Origin: CAWFGW01 sp963849955 | GTDB taxonomy: Bacteria > Bacteroidota > Bacteroidia > Cytophagales > JAAEPT01 | Direction: 5' to 3' | Assembly (NCBI GenBank): GCA_963849955.1 | Contig: CAWKJU010000016.1 | Coordinates: forward strand, 62,001-126,000 | DNA: 64,000 bases | Shown: positions 45,152-54,418 of the stretch, piece by piece | How positions within the stretch are numbered: position 1 is the first letter of the stretch | Layout of the letters: every line of letters begins with the position of its first letter | Notes under the pieces: model-generated | What the model was told of the DNA's origin: nothing | Database searches by the model: none | The model's input: only the letters and a program-made list of their open reading frames with translations | Position numbers and translations under genes: made by a program

Positions 45152-45837
45152 AGATATTTAAAGATAGTCCAAATGATTTTTATTCCAGCCGATACTGCTC
45201 CTTTTAACGTTCCTGAGATCTTTGAAACACCAATTCGTACGCGGTAATTTACAGGCACTTCTGTGGTTATCATTTTATGCTTTGCAGCTTTCAATTGCAT
45301 TTCAATCGTCCAACCATAGGTAGGATCTTGCATGTTTAACGCTATCAAGCTTTCCCATTTAATTGCTCGAAATGGTCCTAAATCAGTATAATGAACACCA
45401 TAGAACAAGCTCATCAACCGGGTGGCTAACCAATTACCGAACACTTGTTGTTGGGTTAGAGATCCTTCTTCTCTTTTTCCAAGGACACGAGATCCAATTA
45501 CCATATCATAATTCTGATGGATGATGGGGGTAACTAATTTTGTTATCTCCTCTGGATAGTCCGAAAAATCACCATCTAAAAAGACAATCACATTAGGTTG
45601 AGGAGTGCTTTTTTTGATATAGTCTATGCCTTTTAGGCAAGCATTTCCATATCCCTTTTTGAGTTCTAATAATACTGTTGCCCCCGCTTCTCGCGCTACT
45701 TTTTCGGTATGATCTGTAGAATTGTTATTGACAACTATTACTTCCAAGACGTTTTCTTTTGGAATTGCCTGCACTACTTTCCCTATCGAATGTTCTTCGT
45801 TGTAGGCTGGAATAATAACTGTAATGCAAAAATTCAT
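45148..45837 (-). CDS. Family-2 glycosyltransferase (DPM1/polyprenyl-P-sugar synthase-like)
   Basis: A 229-residue cytosolic GT2 enzyme without membrane helices. It has IPAYNEEHSIGKVV and the DxD region VFLDGDFSDYPEEI, plus GSRVLGKREEGSL, placing it near dolichyl-phosphate mannose synthase. It would load a sugar onto a polyprenyl phosphate for the GT-C partner. First gene of the operon; the next ATG overlaps its TGA. A divergent DUF1059 gene begins 98 bases away on the other strand. Confidence 0.88.
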   Translation of the reverse strand: MNFCITVIIPAYNEEHSIGKVVQAIPKENVLEVIVVNNNSTDHTEKVAREAGATVLLELKKGYGNACLKGIDYIKKSTPQPNVIVFLDGDFSDYPEEITKLVTPIIHQNYDMVIGSRVLGKREEGSLTQQQVFGNWLATRLMSLFYGVHYTDLGPFRAIKWESLIALNMQDPTYGWTIEMQLKAAKHKMITTEVPVNYRVRIGVSKISGTLKGAVSAGIKIIWTIFKYL

Positions 45838-45935
45838 GGATGCAAAACTACATTTTTAAAACAGGAAGAAATGTCTTTCTGTTGACCATCTTTACCTGTC
45901 CTACAATTTTCTGTTAACTTGTAAGAAAAAAACTT

Positions 45936-46172
45936 ATGAAAACAATGACTTGCAACCAGCTCGGAGGAGCATGTGAAGTTGAGTTTAAAGGCGAAACTTT
46001 TGAAGAGATCATAGAACAAAGTAAAAATCATGGTATGGAAATGTTTCAAAAAAACGATCCGGATCACCTGAAAGCTATTGGCGAAATACAAGTGTTAATG
46101 CAATCGCCAACAGCCATGATGGAGTGGTTTGAAAGTAAGAAAAGGTTGTTTGACCAGCTATCTGAAGATTAA
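45936..46172 (+). CDS. DUF1059 family small protein
   Basis: A 78-residue cytosolic protein. The start MKTMTCNQLGGACEVEFKGE has the two Cys of DUF1059, followed by helical regions with EMFQKNDPDHLKAIGEIQ. The family is small and of unknown function, possibly metal or nucleic-acid binding. No partner gene overlaps it; 183 bases without features lie between it and the DUF2254 gene. Confidence 0.85.
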   Translation: MKTMTCNQLGGACEVEFKGETFEEIIEQSKNHGMEMFQKNDPDHLKAIGEIQVLMQSPTAMMEWFESKKRLFDQLSED

Positions 46173-46355
46173 AGCCAGTTTAGTTTTTTTACGCCATTAT
46201 CTTAGCATCTCCTCGCTCCCATGCGAAGTGAGTAATGGTGCACAACAATAACATATAACCTAACACCTGATCAAAAGCCATCAGTTACTATTTGGTATAG
46301 ATATTTTTGGAATTATGTTCCTGATTGAAAAAATTATGGATTAGATTCAACCCAT

Positions 46356-47603
46356 ATGAAAAGTAAATTGATGTTTCTTTTACATCGAGTAAAAGGCAAA
46401 TTATGGTTTAGACCATTACTCTATTGTTTTATTTCCATTGCCTGTGCATTAATTGCAGAGTTTGCAGATGAGACAGGTTTGGGTGAATTAGTACCGAAGA
46501 TTAAAGTTGACTCCGTGGAGTCTCTCCTTAAAACAATTTCGGCAAGTATGTTGGTGATTTCAACCTTTGCCGTAGGTTCAATGATTTCTGCATTTTCGGT
46601 TGCGAGTTCTACTGCTACACCGCGCTCATTTAAATTAGTGGTATCGGATGATGTTTCAAAAAATGCCTTATCCGCGTTTATTGGCTCATTTATTTTTAGT
46701 GTGGTGGCACAAGTCGCTTTGAATAACGGTTACTATGGTAAAGCGGGAATCTTTACCTTATTTGCTATTACTATATTAATTTTCATCGTTGTTATTCTCA
46801 CCTTTCTGCGATGGGTCGATCGTATTTCACGATTAGGTCGGTTAGGTCATACCATAGAGATTATTGAAAAAGCTACACTTAAATCAATAAAGGAAATCAA
46901 AAAATCTCCCTTCTATAAAAAATCGGATCAAACCCTTCACTACAAGAAAATCATGCCGATTTATGCCTCATCAATCGGTTATATTCAAACCATTAATTTA
47001 AAATCCCTCCAAGATTTTGCTGAAAAACACGAATTATTTATTACTGTCACTTGTCTTCCTGGCTCTTTTGTAACATTTAATAATCCCATTGCTTATTTGA
47101 GTAAAGATATTGAGGGTGATAAAATCAACAATTACTTTGTAATAGGTCATAACCGTTCTTTTCAGGAAGATCCACGATTTGGTCTAGTTGCATTGAGTGA
47201 AATTGCAAGTAGAGCTTTATCCCCAGCTGTAAATGACCCAGGAACAGCTATTGGCATATTAAATACCTACGTGCGCCTTTTTGATGCTTGGTCTGATTTT
47301 GGTGAAGAAGTTGAAGAAAAAGAAGTATACGATCGATTGGCTCTGAATCAAATTCAGTTGGATGACTTATTTGATGATGCCTTTCGTCCAATTGCACGCG
47401 ATGGCGCCAGCACTATTGAAGTGATGATTCGACTACAAAAAACACTTCAATTAATTGGTGAAAATGCTTCCTTTGAAATGAAAGCTTGCGTAAGAAATCA
47501 TGCTGAAAATGCCCTGCAACGCGCTGAAATCAAATTGGAGTATACACGAGACATTCAACTATTAAAAAACATTCATTCCGAAAGTGAATTTAACAAGATA
47601 TAA
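46356..47603 (+). CDS. DUF2254 family membrane protein
   Basis: A 415-residue protein with four N-terminal membrane helices (about 15-150, including AEFADETGLGELVPKI between helices 1 and 2 and SASMLVISTFAVGSMISAFSV) and a large cytosolic C-terminus with the DUF2254 motif FGLVALSEIASRALSPAVNDPG. The function is unknown; a channel-like role has been suggested for relatives only by topology. The next gene overlaps its end by 20 bases. Confidence 0.88.
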   Translation: MKSKLMFLLHRVKGKLWFRPLLYCFISIACALIAEFADETGLGELVPKIKVDSVESLLKTISASMLVISTFAVGSMISAFSVASSTATPRSFKLVVSDDVSKNALSAFIGSFIFSVVAQVALNNGYYGKAGIFTLFAITILIFIVVILTFLRWVDRISRLGRLGHTIEIIEKATLKSIKEIKKSPFYKKSDQTLHYKKIMPIYASSIGYIQTINLKSLQDFAEKHELFITVTCLPGSFVTFNNPIAYLSKDIEGDKINNYFVIGHNRSFQEDPRFGLVALSEIASRALSPAVNDPGTAIGILNTYVRLFDAWSDFGEEVEEKEVYDRLALNQIQLDDLFDDAFRPIARDGASTIEVMIRLQKTLQLIGENASFEMKACVRNHAENALQRAEIKLEYTRDIQLLKNIHSESEFNKI

Positions 47604-48114
47604 CAAAAGGGCTCTAATTGGTGGAATTGTTGCTACTTTAATAACAGGTGGTGGAGCTTATATATTGGGTAATATTAGTGGATATGAGGCTAAGATACTG
47701 ATCCAAACATCGTTGCCTGGAATCAACACTTTGTGTAATACAATAGTACTAGCTTCCGCGACAATTCTAGCGTTACTCTTGACTCTTTTAAGTGTTAGTT
47801 CAGGAAGTAAATCCAAATTGAAAGAGGAGCATTATCTCCATGTACTAATGATTGCGAAAATTGATACCATCGTGTTTGTATCCGCAATGATTACCTTTCA
47901 AATATTAAATATCCCAATTACTAAAGCAGAAAATGTTCCTCCATCGTGGTACTCCTCGATCTATTATGTCAGTCTAGGATTATCTTCTATATTAAGTGGA
48001 GCTTTAATAAGTGTAGCACTAATGCTTTATAACGCAGTAACTAGTATCATAAAAATTGTAGGCTTAGGCATATCTGATCACCCTTTAATTAGCAGTGACA
48101 AAGATAGCGAATAA
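47584..48114 (+). CDS. Membrane protein of unknown function after DUF2254
   Basis: A 176-residue protein with a GTG start at 47584 inside the last codons of the DUF2254 gene. It has four helices (ALIGGIVATLITGGGAYILG, VLASATILALLLTLLSV, IDTIVFVSAMITFQI and LGLSSILSGALISVALML). No family was recognised. The overlap suggests translational coupling and a joint role with DUF2254, perhaps as a subunit. It is convergent with the NapH-like gene and 33 bases away, without a visible terminator. Confidence 0.7.
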   Translation: MNLTRYNKRALIGGIVATLITGGGAYILGNISGYEAKILIQTSLPGINTLCNTIVLASATILALLLTLLSVSSGSKSKLKEEHYLHVLMIAKIDTIVFVSAMITFQILNIPITKAENVPPSWYSSIYYVSLGLSSILSGALISVALMLYNAVTSIIKIVGLGISDHPLISSDKDSE

Positions 48115-48147
48115 GTCAGCCATGAACTTTCCCCCATTTAAGCTATG

Positions 48148-49701
48148 CTATTTACTGTTTATCCGTCCAATTTCAGGACCATTTTCTAATTTCAATACTC
48201 CTCGAGGGCACACCGCAGCACAAACTCCACAACCGACACAAGAGGCACGCACAATGTTTTCTCCTTTTTGCGCATACGCCCGTACATCAATTCCTTGTTC
48301 ACAATAGGTGGAACAGTTACCACATGAAATGCATTGTCCTCCATTTGTGGTAATTCTAAAACGCGACTTGAATCGTTGCACAATACCTAAATATGCTGCT
48401 AAAGGGCAACCAAAGCGACACCATACACGATTACCTAACATTGGGTAAAAACCTGTTCCAATTACACCAGCGAAAATTGACCCAATTAAAAAGCCATAGG
48501 CCGAAGTAAGCATGTAAGTAGGGAAACCTAAAAATGTGTCAGAATTAGTGATGTTAGCACCAACTGTTATTACTGTCATTACAATAGCAAACACCAATAC
48601 CCCGTGCACTAACCACCGTTCAATTTGCCAAGCAACTAGCTTTTTTGAGGACAACTGCCGATAGGGATCCCCTAAAGTTTCGGCTAAACCACCACAACCA
48701 CACACCCAAGAGCAATACCATCTCTTACCATATATATAAGCTAAGACGGGAACTACCACTAAAGCAAGTACCACTCCCCAAACGAGCAGCGCTGCACCTA
48801 TCAAACCATGACTTTGAAGTTGGTCGATATTATAAGAATAAAAAAAGCTATAGTTTAAAGGCCAGGCGTTTTTCAAATCCATATACGGTTGATTGAACCT
48901 GACCATGATTTCCGGAATTAAAAAAGCAAAAGCAATTTGGAAAAATAGTACGGAGGTGGTTCGTACCATTTGATAAATATTATGTCGGTATTTAATATAC
49001 ATTCGTACGGACATCGTCACCATGACTGCACAGTACATAAAACCATACAAAAACCATCTGCTTGAAGGATTGCCACTCAATGCTTTGCTGAGTGGGTTAA
49101 CGATTTCTACTTGATTAACTAATAAGTGATGATAAAAATAAAGTATGATATAAAACCCTATTAGATAAGCAAAAACAACCACTCCAACCCAACCACGATT
49201 AGTAGCTGACGAGTGATAAATATGATCGTTTTTAATACCGGGACCACCTAATAAAATTACATCGGGTAACATGTACATCAACCCTCCGAGAATGGCTAAG
49301 CCAAAAGTTAAAAAAAACAGGAGCCAGGGATATGTATCAAATATGTTATTGGCCGATTTTCTTGCCAAGGAAAATGCAACGTCTGACGAACTTGCTTGCA
49401 TCACATTATCCCAGTCTTTATTGGCTTTTATTTCTTCATTTAAATCGTCATAAACTCGAATAATATCCTTTGAAAAAGCAATGGGATTGTGAAAGACTTT
49501 GCCCGTAACATCTGCAGATTCATAGCGCTCTTTCAACAGTTGTGAGACCTCTGGTTGAATTTTTTCATTCTCAACGAGTTGATCTATTTCGCTCTTTAAA
49601 GTAACTCGCTTCAATTTAAAGTCACCATAAAAGGAGGCCGCTGTGAAAACAACTAAACCGATGACAAACACTACTATTCCACTTTTTTTAATTGTTTTCA
49701 T
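48148..49701 (-). CDS. NapH/MauN-like membrane iron-sulfur protein
   Basis: A 517-residue membrane electron-transfer protein. An N-terminal helix is followed by about 100 periplasmic residues, then six helices; NapH-type Cys motifs lie in the loops (CSWVCGCGGLAETLG and CRFGCPLAAYLG), and two 4Fe-4S sites close the protein (CISCGNCSTYC and CVGCGVCAAVCPRG). Proteins of this type pass electrons from quinol or NADH to a periplasmic or membrane reductase. The final acceptor is not encoded here. It is downstream of the flavin reductase by nine bases, forming a two-gene operon. Confidence 0.85.
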   Translation of the reverse strand: MKTIKKSGIVVFVIGLVVFTAASFYGDFKLKRVTLKSEIDQLVENEKIQPEVSQLLKERYESADVTGKVFHNPIAFSKDIIRVYDDLNEEIKANKDWDNVMQASSSDVAFSLARKSANNIFDTYPWLLFFLTFGLAILGGLMYMLPDVILLGGPGIKNDHIYHSSATNRGWVGVVVFAYLIGFYIILYFYHHLLVNQVEIVNPLSKALSGNPSSRWFLYGFMYCAVMVTMSVRMYIKYRHNIYQMVRTTSVLFFQIAFAFLIPEIMVRFNQPYMDLKNAWPLNYSFFYSYNIDQLQSHGLIGAALLVWGVVLALVVVPVLAYIYGKRWYCSWVCGCGGLAETLGDPYRQLSSKKLVAWQIERWLVHGVLVFAIVMTVITVGANITNSDTFLGFPTYMLTSAYGFLIGSIFAGVIGTGFYPMLGNRVWCRFGCPLAAYLGIVQRFKSRFRITTNGGQCISCGNCSTYCEQGIDVRAYAQKGENIVRASCVGCGVCAAVCPRGVLKLENGPEIGRINSK

Positions 49702-49710
49702 TTTATAGAA

Positions 49711-51045
49711 TTACTTGGTAAGTGCAAGAATACGTTTCCAGCTTTTTGCTTTCACCGTTAAAGTGGTTTTATTTTCATAGTTGAATTTTTCTACAATTTC
49801 GTATTCGTATTTTTTATAAAACTCGGGGTCAAAATTAGCATCTTTCAAATGTTGTAAAACATATTCAATAGTTTGTTTCTCGTTGAGCCACCGATCAAAC
49901 ACTTCGTGTCTTAAGCGTATACCAAAGGTGTTAATGCCAATAAATTGTTTTGACTCTTTGTTGAACACAAAATGCATACTCAGCTTTTTGTCGCGGTTTT
50001 CCCAATAGAAAGATGCTTCATCTTCTTTTAAATCAGGAAATACCCAACCATAGGTTTGATATTCGATATCAAGGAATTTGGCGGAATTAAACCAATGACC
50101 AGGAGCATATGCTGTAGGATTGCCACAAATGGTTTTAGCGACTGTTTCCCCCATTATTTTTCCTGTATACCATACTTGCTCTATACTCCTCCTTCCGGGA
50201 AGAGGATCTGAAAACTGGGCACAGTCACCCAAAGCGTACACACCTTGAATATTGGTTTCAAGTTGTCGATTTACAAGAATACCTTTATCTGTTTCTAAAG
50301 CACTTCCTTTAAGAAAATCAATATTAGGACTCACCCCTGTTGTTAAACCAACTAGTTGACATTCGATTTCTTCACCCTTAGCAGTGATTACTTTTGCAAC
50401 TCGTCCATTTGTTCCAGCTACAATCTCTTTTAGCTCACTTTCTAAGCGCAAATCAATATGGTGTTCAGCTATATGCCTGTTTATCATTGCTGATTGGTCA
50501 GCGGGCAAAACATTACTCCAAAAGCTCTTTTCTCGTACTAAAAATACCACTTCTATTCCTCGGGTAACTAACATCTCAGCTAATTCAATTCCGATTAACC
50601 CTCCTCCTATAATTATTGCTTTTTTTGCATCTTTTGAATTTTCTTCTAATTGTTCCAAATCTTGGTAAGAATATAAGCCCTGTACTCCAGGAAGATCTTG
50701 GCCTGGCCACCCAAATTTGTTAGGCTTGGATCCTGTAGCAAGAATTAGTTTATCGTAAGTTATTTTTTCACCATCAGAAAGTTGAATCACCTTGACGTCA
50801 AAATCAACTTGTTTTACCCATCCCCTTTTTAAATCGATACGATTTTTTTTCCAAAACCAATCTTCGTATGGTTTAGTATGCTCATACTTCATATGCCCCA
50901 TATAAATGTACATAAGAGCTGTTCTGGAAAAGAAAAAATCGGTTTCACCAGACACAACAGTAATGCGCTTATCACTCTGTTTTCTGATGTGTCTGGCAGC
51001 TGTAATGCCTGATATTCCGTTACCTATTATTACGATGTGTTCCAT
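49711..51045 (-). CDS. FAD-dependent pyridine-nucleotide oxidoreductase
   Basis: A 444-residue flavoprotein with the FAD motif IIGNGISGITAARHIRK at the start, the NAD(P)-binding motif IIIGGGLIGIELAEML near residue 150 and the second FAD site GVYALGDCAQFSD near 290. This pattern belongs to the nitrite/rubredoxin/ferredoxin reductase family. The neighbour encodes an iron-sulfur membrane protein, so it likely feeds electrons from NAD(P)H into that chain. The C-terminal 120 residues are an added domain of unknown role. Confidence 0.88.
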   Translation of the reverse strand: MEHIVIIGNGISGITAARHIRKQSDKRITVVSGETDFFFSRTALMYIYMGHMKYEHTKPYEDWFWKKNRIDLKRGWVKQVDFDVKVIQLSDGEKITYDKLILATGSKPNKFGWPGQDLPGVQGLYSYQDLEQLEENSKDAKKAIIIGGGLIGIELAEMLVTRGIEVVFLVREKSFWSNVLPADQSAMINRHIAEHHIDLRLESELKEIVAGTNGRVAKVITAKGEEIECQLVGLTTGVSPNIDFLKGSALETDKGILVNRQLETNIQGVYALGDCAQFSDPLPGRRSIEQVWYTGKIMGETVAKTICGNPTAYAPGHWFNSAKFLDIEYQTYGWVFPDLKEDEASFYWENRDKKLSMHFVFNKESKQFIGINTFGIRLRHEVFDRWLNEKQTIEYVLQHLKDANFDPEFYKKYEYEIVEKFNYENKTTLTVKAKSWKRILALTK

Positions 51046-51202
51046 AAGCTAACCTAAAGATTGCGCTTAACTTACGAATTATTTGTCTTTAAACAGACCT
51101 TAAATTAAATCCTTAGGGATTAACCTTGTACATAATTAGCATGAAGTAAAATTCTACTATGAAACTTATGGATTTTTAGTATCTTGACAACTTATTCGAC
51201 CC

Positions 51203-51703
51203 ATGAAAAGCGCACAATTTTCCGTTGCCATCCTCTCTCAGTTAGAAGAGGTTATACACCAGTTGAACAACGACTTGTATTGCAACACTATGGAAGTGTT
51301 TTCCGGAGCTAGTATCGGACAACATATTCGTCACATTTTGGAGTTTTATTCCTGCGTAATTGAACAAAAAAACACAGGAGAACTCTGTTATGATAATAGA
51401 AAAAGGGATTTAGCTCTCGAAGAAAATAAATCAACAGCATTGCATTTTATTCAATCGATTAAAAAAGGGTTGGAAAATTTTTCAAAAGATAAGAATCTAG
51501 TTCTGGTATCAACGCTACAAGACATTCAAGTAAAAACTCCTTCAAGCTTATCTCGTGAACTACTCTATGCCTTGGAGCATGCTGTTCATCACATGGCAAT
51601 CATCAAAATTGGCCTTTTGATTGGCTGTCCACAAATTCAACTCCCTAAAAACTTTGGAGTGGCTGACTCCACGATTCAGTACCGCGATCAATGTGTACAG
51701 TAA
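51203..51703 (+). CDS. DinB-like four-helix protein
   Basis: A 166-residue protein with the DinB/YfiT metal-binding helix bundle: the His in SIGQHIRHILEFY and the HAVHHMAIIKIGLL pair form the three-His site. Members are metal-dependent thiol or hydrolase-type enzymes of uncertain substrate. On the plus strand it heads an operon of four genes; the next ATG overlaps its end by 13 bases. Upstream, TATCTTGA lies 18 bases before the ATG and may be a -7 box. Confidence 0.82.
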   Translation: MKSAQFSVAILSQLEEVIHQLNNDLYCNTMEVFSGASIGQHIRHILEFYSCVIEQKNTGELCYDNRKRDLALEENKSTALHFIQSIKKGLENFSKDKNLVLVSTLQDIQVKTPSSLSRELLYALEHAVHHMAIIKIGLLIGCPQIQLPKNFGVADSTIQYRDQCVQ

Positions 51704-52413
51704 GTTATGTTCCGCTTAAGGGTTATGATTTTATATTAACCTCCAACCGCGATGAAGCCATTAGCAGAGCTGAAACATTTTTTCCTAGTTCAATTACAGC
51801 GAATCATATACCCGTTTATTTTCCAAAAGACAGTCGTGCCGGGGGTAGTTGGATAGCTTCTTCGGGAAAGCTTACTGCGTGTTTGTTAAACGGAGCCTTT
51901 AAAAAACACACACGGGAAACGGACTATAAAATCAGTCGTGGCCTCATGTTGTTAGCTGCTTTTGATTATGATCACGTTCAGCAATTTACAAGCAATTATG
52001 ACTTTAAAGGAATAGAGCCTTTTACCCTCATTTTAGTTTACAAAAATTCTGACGTTGAGTTATTCGAAATTCGATGGGATGGTGTACAAATCTATTTCAA
52101 AGAACTGGCTTCTCACAAACCCTATATTTGGGCTTCAGCAACCTTATATACACCGGAAGTCATTATACAACGAGAAACTGCTTTTGAAATCTTAATGAGT
52201 CGTTTTAATTATTCCCAAGAAGAAATTATTGATTTCCATTCTTTCCAAACTGAAGATAATGAAAACGGAATCATGATGAATAGAGGAGAAAAGCGAACTA
52301 TAAGTATCACTTCTATTAAGTCAACATCCCAAGCCACAACAATGCTTTATAATGACTTAATTGCCCAAAAAACTAAAACAATATCAATAATAGATGAGTC
52401 AGCAAAAGTCTAA
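51691..52413 (+). CDS. NRDE-family protein (TANGO2-like)
   Basis: A 240-residue cytosolic protein of the NRDE superfamily, starting MCTVSYVPLKGYDFILTSNRDE with Cys2 as the N-terminal nucleophile expected in this fold and the NRDE signature itself. Relatives include eukaryotic TANGO2 (linked to heme or lipid traffic). The SRAGGSWIASS motif is also present. It overlaps the DinB gene by 13 bases and the ATP-grasp gene by 20, so it is part of the operon. Confidence 0.88.
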   Translation: MCTVSYVPLKGYDFILTSNRDEAISRAETFFPSSITANHIPVYFPKDSRAGGSWIASSGKLTACLLNGAFKKHTRETDYKISRGLMLLAAFDYDHVQQFTSNYDFKGIEPFTLILVYKNSDVELFEIRWDGVQIYFKELASHKPYIWASATLYTPEVIIQRETAFEILMSRFNYSQEEIIDFHSFQTEDNENGIMMNRGEKRTISITSIKSTSQATTMLYNDLIAQKTKTISIIDESAKV

Positions 52414-53407
52414 ATGGCTAAAGTGGGAATTTTGGCCTTTCTGGTTTTTCTATATTCCAGTCTATGTAGTTTATCTATGGTATAGTCTGCGATCTTTGTC
52501 GATGGTTTTTTTCTCTGCTGCCAACCCTTGTATGGAAATAGGTGGGTTTGTTGACTATTCTAAATGGAAAATCCTTTCAAAAATCAATCAAAAATTTCTT
52601 CCTAAAGGAAAGCTTTTCACGATTGGCTCAAAGAATGAAACTTTAGCTTGGGTAAACAACAACCTTCACTTCCCAATCATTTGTAAACCAGACAAAGGTG
52701 AACGTGGATTTGGGGTTGAAAAAATCAATAATGAAAAACAGCTAGACAACTACCTTAAGAAAATAGACCGTAATTTTATTGTTCAGGAATATATCAACTA
52801 CCCGATGGAGTTAGGGATAATGTATTCACGCATTCCAGGAGCAAAGAGAGGAAACATCCACTCGGTGGTTCAAAAAGAATTTTTAACGGTGGTCGGAAAC
52901 GGAAAATCAACTTTGAAAGAATTATTTCAAACAAACGATCGAACACTTTATCATTACGATATGTTATTGGAAATGTATTATGAAGAACTGAAAATAGTAT
53001 TAGATTATGGTGAAAAAAAGGAATTGATTTCCATCGGTAATCACTGTCGTGGCACCACCTTTTTGAATGGAAATCATCTAATTAGTCAAAAACTAGTTGC
53101 CGTTTTCGACTCCATTGCTAAACCCATTGAAGGTTTTTATTTTGGCCGATTTGATTTGAGAGTTTCCTCATTAGATGATTTATACCAAGGCGACAACATT
53201 AAAATAATGGAATTAAACGGCACTAATTCGGAGCCTGCCCACATTTATGACCCCAACATGTCATTATTTGAAGCTTATCGTGTGCTATTTCACCATTGGG
53301 GAATTATCTATCGCATCAGTTCAATAAATCACCAAAATGGAGTACCTTTCGAGCCGCTTTGGAAAACAGTAAACACAGTTATACAACACATAAAAAGTAA
53401 ACAATAA
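52394..53407 (+). CDS. ATP-grasp enzyme with aromatic membrane anchor (D-Ala-D-Ala ligase-like)
   Basis: A 337-residue protein. Residues 8-45 are an unusually Trp/Phe/Tyr-rich anchor helix (KWEFWPFWFFYIPVYVVYLW). The rest is an ATP-grasp domain: FPIICKPDKGERGFGVEKI is the nucleotide loop, FIVQEYINYPMELGIM and the acidic FGRFDLR with IMELNGTNSEP form the metal site. It should ligate a carboxylate to an amine. Substrate unknown; operon partners are NRDE and a PfkB kinase. Confidence 0.8.
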   Translation: MSQQKSKWLKWEFWPFWFFYIPVYVVYLWYSLRSLSMVFFSAANPCMEIGGFVDYSKWKILSKINQKFLPKGKLFTIGSKNETLAWVNNNLHFPIICKPDKGERGFGVEKINNEKQLDNYLKKIDRNFIVQEYINYPMELGIMYSRIPGAKRGNIHSVVQKEFLTVVGNGKSTLKELFQTNDRTLYHYDMLLEMYYEELKIVLDYGEKKELISIGNHCRGTTFLNGNHLISQKLVAVFDSIAKPIEGFYFGRFDLRVSSLDDLYQGDNIKIMELNGTNSEPAHIYDPNMSLFEAYRVLFHHWGIIYRISSINHQNGVPFEPLWKTVNTVIQHIKSKQ

Positions 53408-53408
53408 A

Positions 53409-54335
53409 ATGAGTCTATTAGTAATAGGAACCGTAGCCTTTGATGCTATAGAAACACCATTCGGCAAAACAGACAAGATAGTAGGGGGTTCAGCGACTTA
53501 TGTAGCGCTTTCTGCCTCTTACTTAACTAAAAAAGTAAACTTAGTTGCTGTGGTTGGTGAAGATTTTTCAGAAACCAACATCAACATGATTCAGCGTCAC
53601 GGTGTAAATACCCAAGGACTTCAAATCAAACATGGTCAAAAATCTTTTTTTTGGAGTGGTAAGTACCACAATGATATGAACTCACGAGACACATTAGTGA
53701 CTGAACTTAATGTGCTAGAATCTTTTGACCCCATTATTCCGAATAGCTATCAGGATTGTGAGTACTTAATGTTAGGAAATTTGGCTCCACAAATTCAACG
53801 TACAGTCATTGAGCGCTTAAAAAAGAGACCAAAATTGATTGTCATGGATACCATGAATTTTTGGATGGACATTGCCATGGACGAGCTATTAAAAACCATA
53901 CAGCTAGTAGATGTGCTATCCATCAATGATGAAGAAGCACGTCAACTTTCAGGTGAATTTTCCTTGAGAAAAGCAGCAAAGAAAATTATGGGAATGGGAC
54001 CAAAAACGCTAATTATTAAAAAAGGAGAGCATGGCGCTTTATTGTTTAGGGGCAACGATGTGTTTTTTGCTCCAGCCTTGCCTTTAGAAGATGTATTTGA
54101 TCCAACAGGTGCGGGCGATACTTTTGCTGGTGGTTTTATTGGTTATTTGGCTAGTACTGATGACACCTCATTCGAGAATATGAAACGAGCAATTATACAC
54201 GGTTCAGCCATGGCTTCGTTCTGCGTTGAAAAATTCGGAACGGAACGAGTTGTTGGCTTACAACAGCATGATTTAGAAGATCGAATCCAGGAGTTTGTGG
54301 ACTTAGTGCAATTTGAAATGCGATTAGAAGACTAG
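53409..54335 (+). CDS. PfkB-family sugar or nucleoside kinase
   Basis: A 308-residue kinase that phosphorylates a small sugar or nucleoside with ATP. It has the PfkB fold: IVGGSATYVALSASYL at the substrate end, NDEEARQLSGEFSL, and the catalytic signature DPTGAGDTFAGGFIGYL. The substrate cannot be read from sequence. It is the last gene of the operon, one base after the ATP-grasp gene, and is followed by a strong terminator. Confidence 0.9.
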   Translation: MSLLVIGTVAFDAIETPFGKTDKIVGGSATYVALSASYLTKKVNLVAVVGEDFSETNINMIQRHGVNTQGLQIKHGQKSFFWSGKYHNDMNSRDTLVTELNVLESFDPIIPNSYQDCEYLMLGNLAPQIQRTVIERLKKRPKLIVMDTMNFWMDIAMDELLKTIQLVDVLSINDEEARQLSGEFSLRKAAKKIMGMGPKTLIIKKGEHGALLFRGNDVFFAPALPLEDVFDPTGAGDTFAGGFIGYLASTDDTSFENMKRAIIHGSAMASFCVEKFGTERVVGLQQHDLEDRIQEFVDLVQFEMRLED

Positions 54336-54357
54336 GCATAAATAATATTAGGCATAA

Positions 54358-54398
54358 AAAAAGGCGATCCCGACTAAATTAGTCGGGATCGCCTTTTT
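54358..54398. terminator. Bidirectional intrinsic terminator
   Basis: Perfect 20-base arms, AAAAAGGCGATCCCGACTAA against TTAGTCGGGATCGCCTTTTT, around one central base. It sits between the convergent PfkB and secDF genes and has A and T tracts at its two ends, so it can end transcription both ways. The GC-rich middle gives a stable stem. Confidence 0.9.
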
Positions 54399-54418
54399 AT
54401 TTTATCTGATTTCAAAGA

